NCBI RefSeq assembly: GCF_001634365.1
Contig: NZ_CP014578.1
Coordinates: 1,302,001 to 1,366,000 of the forward strand
DNA from: Paraburkholderia phytofirmans OLGA172
GTDB lineage: Bacteria; Pseudomonadota; Gammaproteobacteria; Burkholderiales; Burkholderiaceae
Length of the DNA stretch: 64,000 nucleotides
Reading direction: 5' to 3'
In this document: in pieces, positions 8,877-18,156 of the stretch
Numbering within the stretch: the first letter of the stretch is position 1
Layout of the letters: every line of letters starts with the position of its first letter
Notes under the pieces: generated by a model
Database searches by the model: none
What the model was told of the DNA's origin: nothing
The model's input: only the letters and a program-made list of their open reading frames with translations
Made by a program: the position numbers and the translations under genes

Positions 8877-11123
8877 TCAGGCCGGCAGAAGGACATTATC
8901 GTCGGCTTGCATGAGGTAATGCATCAAGGCTAGGTCCAACGCTACCTTTCGACTGTGTGCCTTCGGCGGGGCTTCCACTGCCTTTTGGGCGGCCTCGACG
9001 TCTCCGACCAGGATGACCTGAACCTGGGCACGAGTGAGGGCTGTGTATAACAGCGTTCGGTCCAGCAGCCTTGACCTGGTGACCGGGATGATGACGCGGC
9101 GCCACTGAGAGCCTTGGGCCTTGTGAACCGTCGCCGCGAACCCGAGCTCGACATCCTCAAGCATCTCGGACGTGAGCTCCCGGCAAACGCCATCGTCCCA
9201 CTCGACCCAGGCCAGCACCCGTTCAGCGTCATCGCTGGGCTTGGTAGCGAGGGATTCGACCTCCACAACCCGACCCATTGACCCGTTCTGCAGTCCTTTG
9301 TCCCAGAGGTTGCGAGTGCAGAGAACGACATCTCCAAGGTTGAAACCACAGTACTCAGGCCTGTCGAACTCGTCGTTCCACCGAGTCACAGTTGGCCCGT
9401 CGCCGGTGAATCGCTGCTGGCAGACCTGGTTGAGTACCTTGGTCCCTGCCGGGCCGTTTCGCAGCGGCGCAAGGACCTGCGTGCCAGCGGTATCGACGGC
9501 ATAAAGGTCCGCCACTCTTTCCGCGATTTGCCGGTCATCACAATGGATGAAGGCAACGGACGCCGTCTCGTCGGCAGAGATGCTCGGCCACACCCCCTCC
9601 CGCACGGCCGAAGCCACGGCGGCAATCTCCCCTCCATAGCGCTTCACGGTCTTGAGCTCGGTCGAGGGAATGCGTGGCACCCTCATGACACAGTGAAGGA
9701 CGAGACCAGGCCCGACCGGCATGAGCTGGTAGGGGTCACCAACGAGAACGAGTCGTACGTGAGGAAGTAGCGCCTGGCACAGGCGGCTCATCGAGACGAT
9801 GTCAACCATGCTCGCCTCATCGATGACCAACACCGTGGGACCATCGAAGGTCAGGTTGTTGACGCTCTTAAGGAAGCTGGCAATCGTGAATGCGGGCAGA
9901 CCAGTGGCTTCCTGCATCCGCTTCGCTGCGCGTCCTGCAAGTGCCACCTGTAGCACTTTGGTTCCTGCGTCCTGATACAGCCGACACAACGACCTGAGCA
10001 CGGTCGTCTTGCCCACGCCAGCCCCACCGGTGATGCAGGCAAACGCGTACTCGTCGGCCATCCTGATAGCATTCCGCTGCTCCGGGTTCAGCTCAATGCC
10101 GTCTTCAGCTTCGCAAGCCGTGATGATTCGCTCGACCCGATGACCAGGAAGCAGTCGCTCGATGCCGCCGGTCAAACGCTCCTGGATAGCCTTGGCTACC
10201 TGACGCTCCATAACCAGAGCGCCCAGCGGTTGCAGGCCGTGCTGCGTCTGAACGATGTGGCCGCTTTTGAGGCCCTCCGACACGGCGGTCGCGAGCAAAT
10301 CTCGCCATTGAACGCCGACTGGCGGTCGTCCCAGCAGCGGGGCGACCTGCTCGACCAGGTCCGCCGACAGCATTGCCGTGTGGCCGGCGGCGAACATCCG
10401 ATAGCACGCCTCCTCGCCGGCTCCCCGCAGCCGGCGAGGGTCGTCGGACTGAACGCCGAACTGCGTTTGTGCCATCAGGTCGACGGTCGACCATTTGCCG
10501 GCAAACGATAGCAGGCGATAGGGGTCTTCCTCAATGCGAGCTTGCGCTTCACCACCGAAGTACCGCAGCACCTTCCGTCCCAGTCCGATGTCGAAGCCAG
10601 CGGCCTGAAGCCACTGAAGGGTGCGGGACTCGCCGTGACAAGCCCAGGCCTCAACCAGACGCTGAGCTGCCGCAGCAGAGAGGACGTCGGCGAACGGCGA
10701 CGGGTCGGCCGCGTCCAGCAATTGATACAACTGCTCGCCGAAGCGCTCCCAGAGCCGTCTGGCTTTGACTGTTCCGAGTCCCTCGAAGGCGGGGTTCTCG
10801 GCAATGAACGTGACGAGATGCTCGCCGGTCGGGCGGGCGAGATACGCGACCTCCGCATCGACCTGCTGCTCAACCAGCTCGAAGCCGTCAACCACGGACC
10901 GGCGCTCAACCAGCTGTCCTGCAACCGTCCACCATTGGCCTCGCTCGACCTTTGTTCCGCCAAGGGTAGCCCGGGTCGCCTTGACGACGACATAAGTGCA
11001 CGCGTCAAGGACAGACCCAGTAGCATCGACGGGAACCCCGGTGAAGATGGCTCCGCCGAAGCCTCGAGGGTTCTGAGACCTGACCCCCGTCACACGCAGC
11101 GTGACGTTCGTAGGGTCGCTCAC
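8877..11123 (-). CDS. RecD-like superfamily 1 DNA helicase of the island
   Basis: A 748-residue ATP-dependent helicase of the RecD2/TraA type. Walker A is GGAGVGKTT near residue 365, Walker B is VLVIDEASMV, and the next motif is GDPYQLMPVGPG. The C-terminal UvrD-like domain carries ATVHKAQGSQW and LLYTALTRA. The N-terminal 350 residues contain the helix-hairpin-helix-like segment FEGLGTVKARRLWERFG found in RecD2 proteins. It is the last gene of the leftward operon and its ATG overlaps the previous stop by four bases, so it is translationally coupled to the integration genes. It probably helps process the element's DNA during transfer, replication or integration. That role is inferred from context. 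Confidence 0.88.
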   Translation of the reverse strand: MSDPTNVTLRVTGVRSQNPRGFGGAIFTGVPVDATGSVLDACTYVVVKATRATLGGTKVERGQWWTVAGQLVERRSVVDGFELVEQQVDAEVAYLARPTGEHLVTFIAENPAFEGLGTVKARRLWERFGEQLYQLLDAADPSPFADVLSAAAAQRLVEAWACHGESRTLQWLQAAGFDIGLGRKVLRYFGGEAQARIEEDPYRLLSFAGKWSTVDLMAQTQFGVQSDDPRRLRGAGEEACYRMFAAGHTAMLSADLVEQVAPLLGRPPVGVQWRDLLATAVSEGLKSGHIVQTQHGLQPLGALVMERQVAKAIQERLTGGIERLLPGHRVERIITACEAEDGIELNPEQRNAIRMADEYAFACITGGAGVGKTTVLRSLCRLYQDAGTKVLQVALAGRAAKRMQEATGLPAFTIASFLKSVNNLTFDGPTVLVIDEASMVDIVSMSRLCQALLPHVRLVLVGDPYQLMPVGPGLVLHCVMRVPRIPSTELKTVKRYGGEIAAVASAVREGVWPSISADETASVAFIHCDDRQIAERVADLYAVDTAGTQVLAPLRNGPAGTKVLNQVCQQRFTGDGPTVTRWNDEFDRPEYCGFNLGDVVLCTRNLWDKGLQNGSMGRVVEVESLATKPSDDAERVLAWVEWDDGVCRELTSEMLEDVELGFAATVHKAQGSQWRRVIIPVTRSRLLDRTLLYTALTRAQVQVILVGDVEAAQKAVEAPPKAHSRKVALDLALMHYLMQADDNVLLPA

Positions 11124-11560
11124 CGAGGAAGCCTCCCCGTTTCCGCGAGGACCTCCTGAAGCACCGCGTAACGGCCTAACATGCGCTTGAGCTCGGCATT
11201 CTCCGCCTTCAGGCTCGCGTTCTCCTGCTCCAGGCGAGAAAGGCGCTCAGCATCCTGAGCCGCGCGAGGTGACTCAGCGGCTCGGAGTCTGAGCGGCGAC
11301 GCTTCCGGCTCGTCTCCCGACACAAGCTGCGGAAGCACGCCACGCTCGCGCAGGTCCGCCTCCAGGTTCTTGAGCGCATCCCGAATCCGTGGATTCTGCG
11401 CGAGCGCCGATTTCGCAAACCCACACTCTGCCGCGATTTCCGTGCGCGACAGGACGCCTCGCGTCACCATGTTCCGGAAGTCCTCGTCGGTCCTCGATGC
11501 CGCCCAGGTCGTGAACCGACGCACATTCTCCTCGGCGACCTGCTGTCCGCTTGCCATCAC
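11120..11560 (-). CDS. Small coiled-coil protein of the recombinase-trio operon (VPA1267-like)
   Basis: About 146 residues. The N-terminal half has a helix-turn-helix-like stretch, SRTEIAAECGFAKSALAQNP. The C-terminal half is a Leu/Glu coiled coil, RLSRLEQENASLKAENAELKRML, ending in a short basic tail. The GTG at 11560 overlaps the stop of the gene before it, and its own stop overlaps the helicase start. A protein of this layout sits beside the trio in Vibrio islands, and the VPA1267 comparison is recalled rather than searched. A DNA-binding accessory or regulator for the recombinases is plausible. Confidence 0.7.
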   Translation of the reverse strand: MMASGQQVAEENVRRFTTWAASRTDEDFRNMVTRGVLSRTEIAAECGFAKSALAQNPRIRDALKNLEADLRERGVLPQLVSGDEPEASPLRLRAAESPRAAQDAERLSRLEQENASLKAENAELKRMLGRYAVLQEVLAETGRLPR

Positions 11561-11991
11561 TTGGCTCCTTTCGAACGGTCGCGCTCCGGCTTCGGGAGCG
11601 GGGCATTCAACATGTCCATCGTGACGCCCTTGCGCTCGGCGTTAGTCGCCCACGTCAGGAACTGCTCGTTCAGGAGCTGGTTCTCTGCTTCCAGCCGTTC
11701 GGCTTTCGCTTTATAGCGGGAGACCTGCTCGAGAGCCGCACGAACCCGTTCATCCCGAGGCTCGCCTCGTTCATGTGGCAAAGTACCGCGCAACACGTCC
11801 TTCTTGAGCGAGAACGCATTCGCAATTTGAGGGTATTCCGCGAACGTAAATCGCGAGTATCGGTAGCCGGTCGCCGCCTGGACCGCATCCAGCAAGAGCT
11901 CCCACGTAAGCTTGCCTTTCCATGTGTCCAACGTTTCAAGGATTTTTGCAATGCGCTCGTCGGTTAGGTCTGGTGCCCGGTTCTTTTTCAT
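11557..11991 (-). CDS. GmtX-like accessory protein of the recombinase trio
   Basis: 144 residues from ATG 11991, which overlaps the stop of the large recombinase by four bases (ATGA). The N-terminus (DLTDERIAKILETLDTWKGK) and the stretch WELLLDAVQAATGYRYSRFTF suggest a compact helical DNA-binding fold. The second half is a coiled coil (YKAKAERLEAENQLLNEQF). It shares its layout with TnpC-type and GmtX-type accessory proteins. A longer upstream frame exists but lies wholly inside the recombinase gene. Function in recombination is inferred from strict operon coupling. Confidence 0.7.
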   Translation of the reverse strand: MKKNRAPDLTDERIAKILETLDTWKGKLTWELLLDAVQAATGYRYSRFTFAEYPQIANAFSLKKDVLRGTLPHERGEPRDERVRAALEQVSRYKAKAERLEAENQLLNEQFLTWATNAERKGVTMDMLNAPLPKPERDRSKGAK

Positions 11992-14021
11992 GCAAGTACC
12001 TTTCGCCGCGTAGTCCGGACAAACCTGACAGGGTGAACATTGTCGGTTGTGATGAGCGGAGCGTTGTCCACGTCCAGACGAATCCGCGCTCCAGCGGGTA
12101 CCGCCGGGTCCTCGAGAATCGACAGGAGGGCGTTGACTCGTTCGAGCGTCAGCGTCTGGTGCTTGACCCAGGTATCGGCACCGTACTCTTCTTCGCTCAA
12201 GGCTTCCTTGGCCTGCTTTAACAGGTACTCGGTCTCGCTCTTGAGCATGCGAAGGTTCGCTTCCTTCTGCGTCTCTCCCTTGATGCACTCCTGCTCCTCG
12301 CAGTTAACGCAGTCGCGGTACATCTGACACGGCTCGCTCGCGAAGTCGTGTTCGCACCAGCCGTATTGGGTCGTATGTGCCGCCGTCAGCCCCAGGCCTT
12401 TGAACTCGCCGCGCGTAACTAGGTCACGCCTGGTGAAGACCGGTTCCAATTCTGAGGTGAACCCGTCCTTCAATGCCTTACTGATGGGCGCCTGCACCTC
12501 ATCCGAGGTCATATGGTCGTAGGCGCGGTTCTGCTTCACGTCCTTCCGACCGGAGAAGATGGCAATTTCGGTGCTGCTCAAGCCGCCGGTCTGCGCCAAC
12601 ATGTTCAGGTAATGGCGCAAGCTGTGACTTTGAAGCTCGATAGGCGAGCCGTCGTCCTCGGTGTAATGGAAGCGTTTGAAGATGGAGACTCGACCCTTGC
12701 GCGCCCCGTAGTGGTTGGTGATAGTGTCGGTGTCAACGCAACTGAACATGCAAAGGTATGTCGCCTTCTGCGAATGCATTTCGTTCATGAGCATGATGGA
12801 CATGGACTCACGGCACAGCCGGTCGGAGGCGCCCGGTACGTAAGGGAAGGTCTCGGGCAGCAGGGCAACGACAGCCCGCTCGACATCCTCAAAGAGATAG
12901 CCAATACTGCGTCCGCCGAGCGGCTGCTTGGGCAGTCGCCTGTTTTTGTTTTGAGCCCAGGTGTTGGCCGGTCCGCTCGCCGTCGCATCACCCCACAGGA
13001 TGAGACCGATTCCCTCCAACGTCAGGACCTTCTTGTCGCGAAGATGCACAGCCCCCTCGTGGAGGTACAGCTTCTCAGGGTTCTCCGTGTACCAGGCCGC
13101 CAACTTCTGGGCCGGTGTCGTCACCTCGATGATGTTTGCGACCGCCTTGCGTGCGATGGGCACCATTTCCGTGGGGAGCCACTTCGTGGTGTCCTCTGCC
13201 CCCTTTGACCCGGACCACCGTAGCCCCAGCTTCCCACGATATTCGCCGTCGCCCTCAACCAGGCAGTTGCGGCGAAGCCGAATCACTTCGTTGATGCGCT
13301 CCGGCGCACAGAGCAACAGGCCGGTGACGCTCGACACCATGACATCGGGAGGCTCGATGGCATCATGGAAGATGGCTCCGAGCGCACGGAGCGTGGCGGC
13401 GGAAGGCAGCTTCTCCTGCCGAGCCGTCAGGGCCTCCTGCGAGATACGAGACCCTCTTTCGTCGGGCTTTTTGAGGCCATGCGTCCAGCGTTGACGGAGG
13501 TGGATAAACCCCTTGGAGCGCATGAGCTCAGCGATAGATTGAAGTTGACCGGCGGTCCGGTAAGCCACCGCCGGCGAAACCTTCCTGCCATTTACCACCG
13601 CCCTAGCAAGTAAGACCGCGCTATCCAGCACATCTTCGTCGACAGCCGTCGGCCGCGAGCCTTTGCCTGACTCGCGCAAGGCGGCTTCAAGGCATCGAAG
13701 CGCCGCAATGCGCGGCGCCTGCGACTCTACCGGCTTCTTGTCGTGAAGGTAGACAAGCGTCGCTTTCGCAAAGTCCAGGAACGGATGCGGCAGACTCGGC
13801 TCGGGCTTGTCTTCGCGGGACGCCGCAAGGGTGCTGAACACCACCCGGTTCACCTTGTTCTGTCCTTTGAAGTATCCGAGCGTCCAGACGTTTATGTCGA
13901 ACTGCCCCCGCGCACCCAGCACGTCCGAGTCCCTACAGAGGGCCACGAAGGCCTCGATGTTGGCCAGGGGCGCTAATTCGGCCCGAGGCGTAAAGTTGAG
14001 TACTGGAGTTGGGGCTTTCAT
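11988..14021 (-). CDS. Large tyrosine recombinase-like integrase (GmtZ / VPA1269-like)
   Basis: 677 residues from ATG 14021, which overlaps the previous stop as ATGA. The C-terminal catalytic core shows APERINEVIRL (first Arg), SHSLRHYLNMLAQTGG (HxxR box, with His-Ser-Leu-Arg) and a Tyr candidate in KQNRAYDHM. It is followed by a Cys-rich segment, CEHDFASEPCQMYRDCVNC then CIKG, which may bind zinc. The size and Cys box fit the largest integrase of gamma-mobile-trio modules better than phage integrases. It acts with the two recombinases upstream, and all junctions in the operon overlap. Family naming is from memory. The catalytic residues are seen in the sequence. Confidence 0.78.
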   Translation of the reverse strand: MKAPTPVLNFTPRAELAPLANIEAFVALCRDSDVLGARGQFDINVWTLGYFKGQNKVNRVVFSTLAASREDKPEPSLPHPFLDFAKATLVYLHDKKPVESQAPRIAALRCLEAALRESGKGSRPTAVDEDVLDSAVLLARAVVNGRKVSPAVAYRTAGQLQSIAELMRSKGFIHLRQRWTHGLKKPDERGSRISQEALTARQEKLPSAATLRALGAIFHDAIEPPDVMVSSVTGLLLCAPERINEVIRLRRNCLVEGDGEYRGKLGLRWSGSKGAEDTTKWLPTEMVPIARKAVANIIEVTTPAQKLAAWYTENPEKLYLHEGAVHLRDKKVLTLEGIGLILWGDATASGPANTWAQNKNRRLPKQPLGGRSIGYLFEDVERAVVALLPETFPYVPGASDRLCRESMSIMLMNEMHSQKATYLCMFSCVDTDTITNHYGARKGRVSIFKRFHYTEDDGSPIELQSHSLRHYLNMLAQTGGLSSTEIAIFSGRKDVKQNRAYDHMTSDEVQAPISKALKDGFTSELEPVFTRRDLVTRGEFKGLGLTAAHTTQYGWCEHDFASEPCQMYRDCVNCEEQECIKGETQKEANLRMLKSETEYLLKQAKEALSEEEYGADTWVKHQTLTLERVNALLSILEDPAVPAGARIRLDVDNAPLITTDNVHPVRFVRTTRRKVLA

Positions 14022-15556
14022 GACACCGCCTCCGATTCCTGTTCGGCACGCTGCTGCCAAACCTGGGCGCAAAGCGCGATGACCTCCTTGACTGCCCGGA
14101 TGGGCTCATCATTCACCGCCGCCATTCGGTCGTCCGCCGACCAGTTTTCCCGCTCAGACTCCAGGCGCTCAAGCACCTTCTCGTGCGGAGCGTCGAGCCA
14201 CGGCTCGAACCGGAAGCATCCGTAGCAGGCGACCGGCTTGTTGAAGGCACAGCTTTTGCCTTGTCCCGCGCAGCTACCCACCGGGTCCTTTGAGACCCGG
14301 AAGTCAATGATACGGCTCCCGGGAGCGCCCTTGTGGGTCGTGTGCTCCTCATCCAGCACGAGCTGCCCTTTAAAAGCCTGGGCGAGCGGAGCAAGCATAG
14401 CCCCCATAGCCCGGTCGATGTTTTCAACAATCTTTGGAGAGGCTGCGACATAGACGTCAACCTGCTGGAGGTCTGCATGGCCCATCCGGTTCGCGATGAT
14501 TACCTTGCTTGCACCTTCCTCGGCTAGCCGGGTGCCGAAGGTGTACCGGAATCTCTGTGCCGTCAGAGGCGTCGGCGCGAAGTCGAGCCGGGAAGTTGGC
14601 GGTGCAATTTCCGTCATAAGGGTACTGAACCACGCCGACAGTGTTTCCGGAGTGCAATGCCCGTAGAACAGGTCGTCAATGGCCCGACGTTGTTTGCGAG
14701 GTCCCCGAGGCATGACCAGGGCTTGTGGGAAGAAGGCGGAGTTGTCGTCGTATTCCTCCTCGCGCAAACCACTTATATAGTCTGCGATGAGCCGTCCCGT
14801 TTGTGGACTGATGTCAAACGCGAGGAAGCTGATTCGCGCGTGCTCCAAGCCCGTTTTGGCCTGAGGAAGGCTAAGCACTAACGTCGTGCTGTCAAAGTCA
14901 CAGAGTTTGAGTGAAGCATATTGAGAGATACGACCGCCGCACGCCAAGAGTAGTCTGGTGAGCAGAAGCGTCCACAACGGTAACTCACCGCGACCATAGG
15001 CAGCGTTGACCGCCGAGTACAGCGCGGTGTATTCCTCCTCGCTCAGCGGTCCTGCGACTGGGTCACGCGTCCTGACCGCCTTGCCCTTCTCATTGCCGGG
15101 CTTCTTGCGCTCGAGCAAGTACGTGGCACACTCCGGCTCGACGCCGGGCAGACCGAGGTTCACCCACTTTTGTAGCAGACCGTTGAGGGTCCCGAGCCGC
15201 CCGATTTCGTGAGCACCCAGCTTGGCTGCGTAGTTGGAGATATGCTGCGCGCCAATGGCCCCTTCCGGGCATGTCGGCATGGCGTCTACGAAATGGGTGA
15301 ACGCCCCATTCAGGTTCATGACATGCGCAGATGAGTGCCCCTTGACGAACGGAAGCAGGGCATGCTTGAGCCACGGAACGAACGCTTCGAAGCCGTTGTT
15401 GTAACGTCGAAAGTCAATGTACGCGTCCGCCGGGCCATCCGCCCACTCCCAGACGTCGTCGTTTGGGTCGAAGCTGCTCTTGCTGCGCGTGAATACACGC
15501 TTGGGCAAAGTAATAACAAGAGCGGTGGAGGAACGCAGTTCATTTGTCTGTAACAT
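14018..15556 (-). CDS. Tyrosine recombinase, second of the trio (GmtY-like)
   Basis: 512 residues. The catalytic domain contains ACGGRISQYASLKLCD (first Arg), AQRFRYTFGTRLAEEG (box II, with Gln where His is usual) and NRMGHADLQQVDVYVAAS (box II His and the nucleophilic Tyr). A Cys-rich tail follows, with SCAGQGKSCAF and ACYGCFRF, so this protein and the next both carry putative zinc knuckles after the catalytic core. It overlaps the upstream recombinase by 17 bases and the downstream one by four. The order and overlap suggest the three proteins act as one integration complex. Confidence 0.82.
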   Translation of the reverse strand: MLQTNELRSSTALVITLPKRVFTRSKSSFDPNDDVWEWADGPADAYIDFRRYNNGFEAFVPWLKHALLPFVKGHSSAHVMNLNGAFTHFVDAMPTCPEGAIGAQHISNYAAKLGAHEIGRLGTLNGLLQKWVNLGLPGVEPECATYLLERKKPGNEKGKAVRTRDPVAGPLSEEEYTALYSAVNAAYGRGELPLWTLLLTRLLLACGGRISQYASLKLCDFDSTTLVLSLPQAKTGLEHARISFLAFDISPQTGRLIADYISGLREEEYDDNSAFFPQALVMPRGPRKQRRAIDDLFYGHCTPETLSAWFSTLMTEIAPPTSRLDFAPTPLTAQRFRYTFGTRLAEEGASKVIIANRMGHADLQQVDVYVAASPKIVENIDRAMGAMLAPLAQAFKGQLVLDEEHTTHKGAPGSRIIDFRVSKDPVGSCAGQGKSCAFNKPVACYGCFRFEPWLDAPHEKVLERLESERENWSADDRMAAVNDEPIRAVKEVIALCAQVWQQRAEQESEAVS

Positions 15557-16796
15557 CGAGCTGTTCTTGTAGTTTCAGGGAGACTTCCCGTCCTTTACGG
15601 CTCGCGTGACGACGGGTATAGGTTGCAGCGGACTTCGAGTTATCGGTCCACCCTTGCTGTTCATTCCGGGCTTTCTCTTCGACGGCATCCGTCAGCCCCA
15701 GCAGTTCAGCCTGCTCGGAGAAGCGTTCATTCCAGGTGTGGCGCATCACATGGCTCGTCAGCGTGACGGGCAAGCCTGGGCAAGCCTCGCGAAGCTGCCG
15801 GAATATCTTGTCGACGCTACCCAATGACAACGGGTAGCCATCGTCTGTAACGATGAGCTGCGGGTGCTTGCGAGCGGCCTTGATTTTCTTTCTGTGACGC
15901 CTAATGTAGTTCCAGACGGCCCGCATAATTTCCGGCCGCACCTCCACCTCTCGGTCGTTGGTCTTGGTATTCGGCTGAATGCGACGGGGGTCTTCACTTG
16001 CATCGGCCCGCCGGATGATGCGCAGCTTGGGCAGGCTTTGATGGAGGTCTTTAAGCTGAATGCCCAGCAACTCGCCGCGACGCATGCCGGTCGCGAGCAA
16101 GAGCACAACCATCAGCCAATTCCGGTAGCGGACATAACCTTGCTGCCACGGGTTGTCGGGCGAGTCTAGGCGAACCACAGCGAGGAGCCGGTCCTGGTCC
16201 TCCTTAGAAAGTCCCTCCCGGGCACCGAGCTTGGCACGCTTGGGGACTTTGGGCACTTGAGCCAGAAATGCTTTGAGCGCGTGAGCGCTTTCAATCGCCA
16301 ATTCCTTTCGCAGGGGCGCCGGCAGCGTCGCACCCACATACATCGCCAAGAACTCCAGGAAATCCGCCATGTACCGAAGTCGGGAGGCTTGGGTAGCTAC
16401 GCTGACCGCCTTGGCCTGCTCGACTGCCGCTTTGCGACGCATGCGGATTCGTCGGATATCAATGACTTTTGATGTACCTGGTTCCTCTGCGTCTTCGTAG
16501 GACAGGTCATCCACTCGATACTGAGCAGCATCGGCTAATCGGTTGAGCTGAGGTATCGTCAGGAACTGACCGACCCGCAATCGTTCGAGCAAATCGATTT
16601 TGTGCTTAGCCAGCTCTCTGTATAGCAAAGCCAACACCATGCAAATGCCATGAATCGTGTTGGCGGCTCGACCGCGCTTGCGGTACTTGTTCAAGTACAG
16701 GGTCGCTTCGTGGACCGGAAGGCCTCCGGGCCTACTCAGCACAGAGTGATGCTCTCCGTTCCGGAACCTGATGCGCTTTGCGACAAATCTCGTCAT
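15540..16796 (-). CDS. Tyrosine recombinase, first gene of the integration operon
   Basis: 418 residues. The active-site set includes GMRRGELLGIQLKD (Arg I), TSHVMRHTWNERF (His-x-x-Arg), QGWTDNS (third-position His replaced by Trp) and AATYTRR (Tyr). An N-terminal core-binding-like domain occupies about the first 190 residues. The gene starts at ATG 16796 behind a GGTGGG ribosome binding site. The promoter of the whole leftward operon must lie in 16797-16870. Compared with a minimal GMT trio this is an additional recombinase, or alternatively the trio is made of these three recombinases as in RIT elements. Confidence 0.85.
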   Translation of the reverse strand: MTRFVAKRIRFRNGEHHSVLSRPGGLPVHEATLYLNKYRKRGRAANTIHGICMVLALLYRELAKHKIDLLERLRVGQFLTIPQLNRLADAAQYRVDDLSYEDAEEPGTSKVIDIRRIRMRRKAAVEQAKAVSVATQASRLRYMADFLEFLAMYVGATLPAPLRKELAIESAHALKAFLAQVPKVPKRAKLGAREGLSKEDQDRLLAVVRLDSPDNPWQQGYVRYRNWLMVVLLLATGMRRGELLGIQLKDLHQSLPKLRIIRRADASEDPRRIQPNTKTNDREVEVRPEIMRAVWNYIRRHRKKIKAARKHPQLIVTDDGYPLSLGSVDKIFRQLREACPGLPVTLTSHVMRHTWNERFSEQAELLGLTDAVEEKARNEQQGWTDNSKSAATYTRRHASRKGREVSLKLQEQLDVTDK

Positions 16797-16872
16797 CTAC
16801 CCACCGTTTTTGCCAAGTAGTAGTTGAGTAAAGACGCTACTAGAACATAAAACAAAGTGTGGGTAAAGAAAA

Positions 16873-16899
16873 AGCCCGCGTGCTGAGGGCACGCGGGCT
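16873..16899 (-). terminator. Rho-independent terminator of the 16930-18042 gene
   Basis: A perfect 11-bp stem, AGCCCGCGTGC (16873-16883) with GCACGCGGGCT (16889-16899), has a 5-base loop. On the minus strand it is followed by TTTTTCTTT. It insulates the recombinase promoter from cargo transcription. Confidence 0.88.
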
Positions 16900-16929
16900 C
16901 TAATCAACAAAAATCTACCTTAGTAGCTT

Positions 16930-18042
16930 CTAGAACGGGATATCGACCATGTCCTTCATCTCCTCTACTGCTGCGGCGCGCTCGGTGTTGTTGGACCTTA
17001 CGAAAGTTCTATGCCATGCATCAAGGCGCGTTGTAACCGCCCGATCAAATTCGCCAGTGCTCCCGATAAATTCCATAGAAAACTGGTCCTTTGCATGCGA
17101 CTTCAAAGAATCGCTCTCTTGACTCGATGTAATTGTTCGAACGTAAGGGTCGAGCCATTTATCTACATCACTCAATTCCAAGAAGGGGGCTATGCCCTTT
17201 AACATCCTAAGCGTTTCGTTGGTGTGCGTACGGGCGGCCCGGCCTAGTAGAAACTCGCGCACTAGCGGTTCGTATTGTTTCGCCACGTTACGGATGTCGG
17301 GAGCCGAGAAGAAGCCTGCACTGTACCTGTCGACATAGTCTCCGTCCTCCTCCCGCAGAATGCGCACGAACTGGGCGGCAACGCGCTCGCGAATTTCATC
17401 GCTCACATTCTCCATGGTGACACGATAGGCGGTCAGAAGGCGTTCGGGTTCGTTGTCGAAAGGCTCTGGGTCCTCTGGTCGGTTCATGTATGTATCAGGT
17501 ATGAGTTCCAGCAGAAGCCGTTCTCGCTGAGTTTCATTGGCCTCTAAGATGAGGTGCTTAATAATCGTTGATGAGTTCGAGTCACGCCTTACCTTCGAGA
17601 CGATCTGCTCTGCGGTCAACCCGACCGATTTACGTCTGGTCCTCGCCAATTCATCTGCGATCATATCTATCAAGGTCGTCGCGATTGTTGCGCTGCTACG
17701 GTTCGGTTCCGGCTCTCCCGTTCGCACAACTCGCCCGGGGTGGATCAGGTTTCGATAGGAGCGGATAACACTGCACAAGTCGGCTGTACGAGCGGTCAAG
17801 ACGCCCTCATTCCGACAAATAGTGATTGCCTCGGCGAGATCAATTCGAAGAGGGTCTTTGCTGGGTCTGTCAGGGGCACTCGTCGAGAGAAGGTAGTCGA
17901 TGAGCAAAGACTCGACAATGCTGCCCGCAAGCACTTGTACGCTTTTCCAAGCTTCGGCCTGTAGGCATTTCGCCATTTCCGAATAGTCTCTCTCAAGGGA
18001 AAGACGAAATTCTTTAAGTGTTATGAAGTCGAAACTTGGCAC
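16930..18042 (-). CDS. HEPN-like cargo protein of unknown function
   Basis: About 370 residues. GTG at 18042 is chosen because AAGGAAA precedes it; a TTG at 18066 would add eight residues. The N-terminal 130 residues are helical and include SYRNLIHPGR, which resembles the RNxxxH-type motif of HEPN ribonucleases and nucleotide-modifying domains. The remainder is helical, with no motif recognised. It is the first cargo gene after the integration operon, on the same strand but separated by a terminator. HEPN proteins are frequent in defence and toxin-antitoxin systems, so a defence role is a reasonable guess and no more. Confidence 0.7.
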   Translation of the reverse strand: MPSFDFITLKEFRLSLERDYSEMAKCLQAEAWKSVQVLAGSIVESLLIDYLLSTSAPDRPSKDPLRIDLAEAITICRNEGVLTARTADLCSVIRSYRNLIHPGRVVRTGEPEPNRSSATIATTLIDMIADELARTRRKSVGLTAEQIVSKVRRDSNSSTIIKHLILEANETQRERLLLELIPDTYMNRPEDPEPFDNEPERLLTAYRVTMENVSDEIRERVAAQFVRILREEDGDYVDRYSAGFFSAPDIRNVAKQYEPLVREFLLGRAARTHTNETLRMLKGIAPFLELSDVDKWLDPYVRTITSSQESDSLKSHAKDQFSMEFIGSTGEFDRAVTTRLDAWHRTFVRSNNTERAAAVEEMKDMVDIPF

Positions 18043-18099
18043 GTCATTTCCTTTGCTCAGAAACAAGGTGGTTTAAGGTATTTCCATCATACGAGGTTA

Positions 18100-18123
18100 A
18101 AAAGGCGGTGCATGCACCGCTTT
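18100..18123 (-). terminator. Palindromic terminator between antirepressor and HEPN-like genes
   Basis: The perfect 16-base palindrome GCGGTGCATGCACCGC (18105-18120) is flanked by A and T runs, giving a T5 tail on the minus strand. It follows the antirepressor stop. Confidence 0.75.
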
Positions 18124-18156
18124 CTCAATCCAAGCTACACACAACCGGCTATCTGA

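Noticed and set aside
8463..8933. Plus-strand frame of 156 codons at the island's left margin
   Set aside because: It has no ribosome binding site, a mixed composition, overlaps the end of the helicase gene and has no family match.
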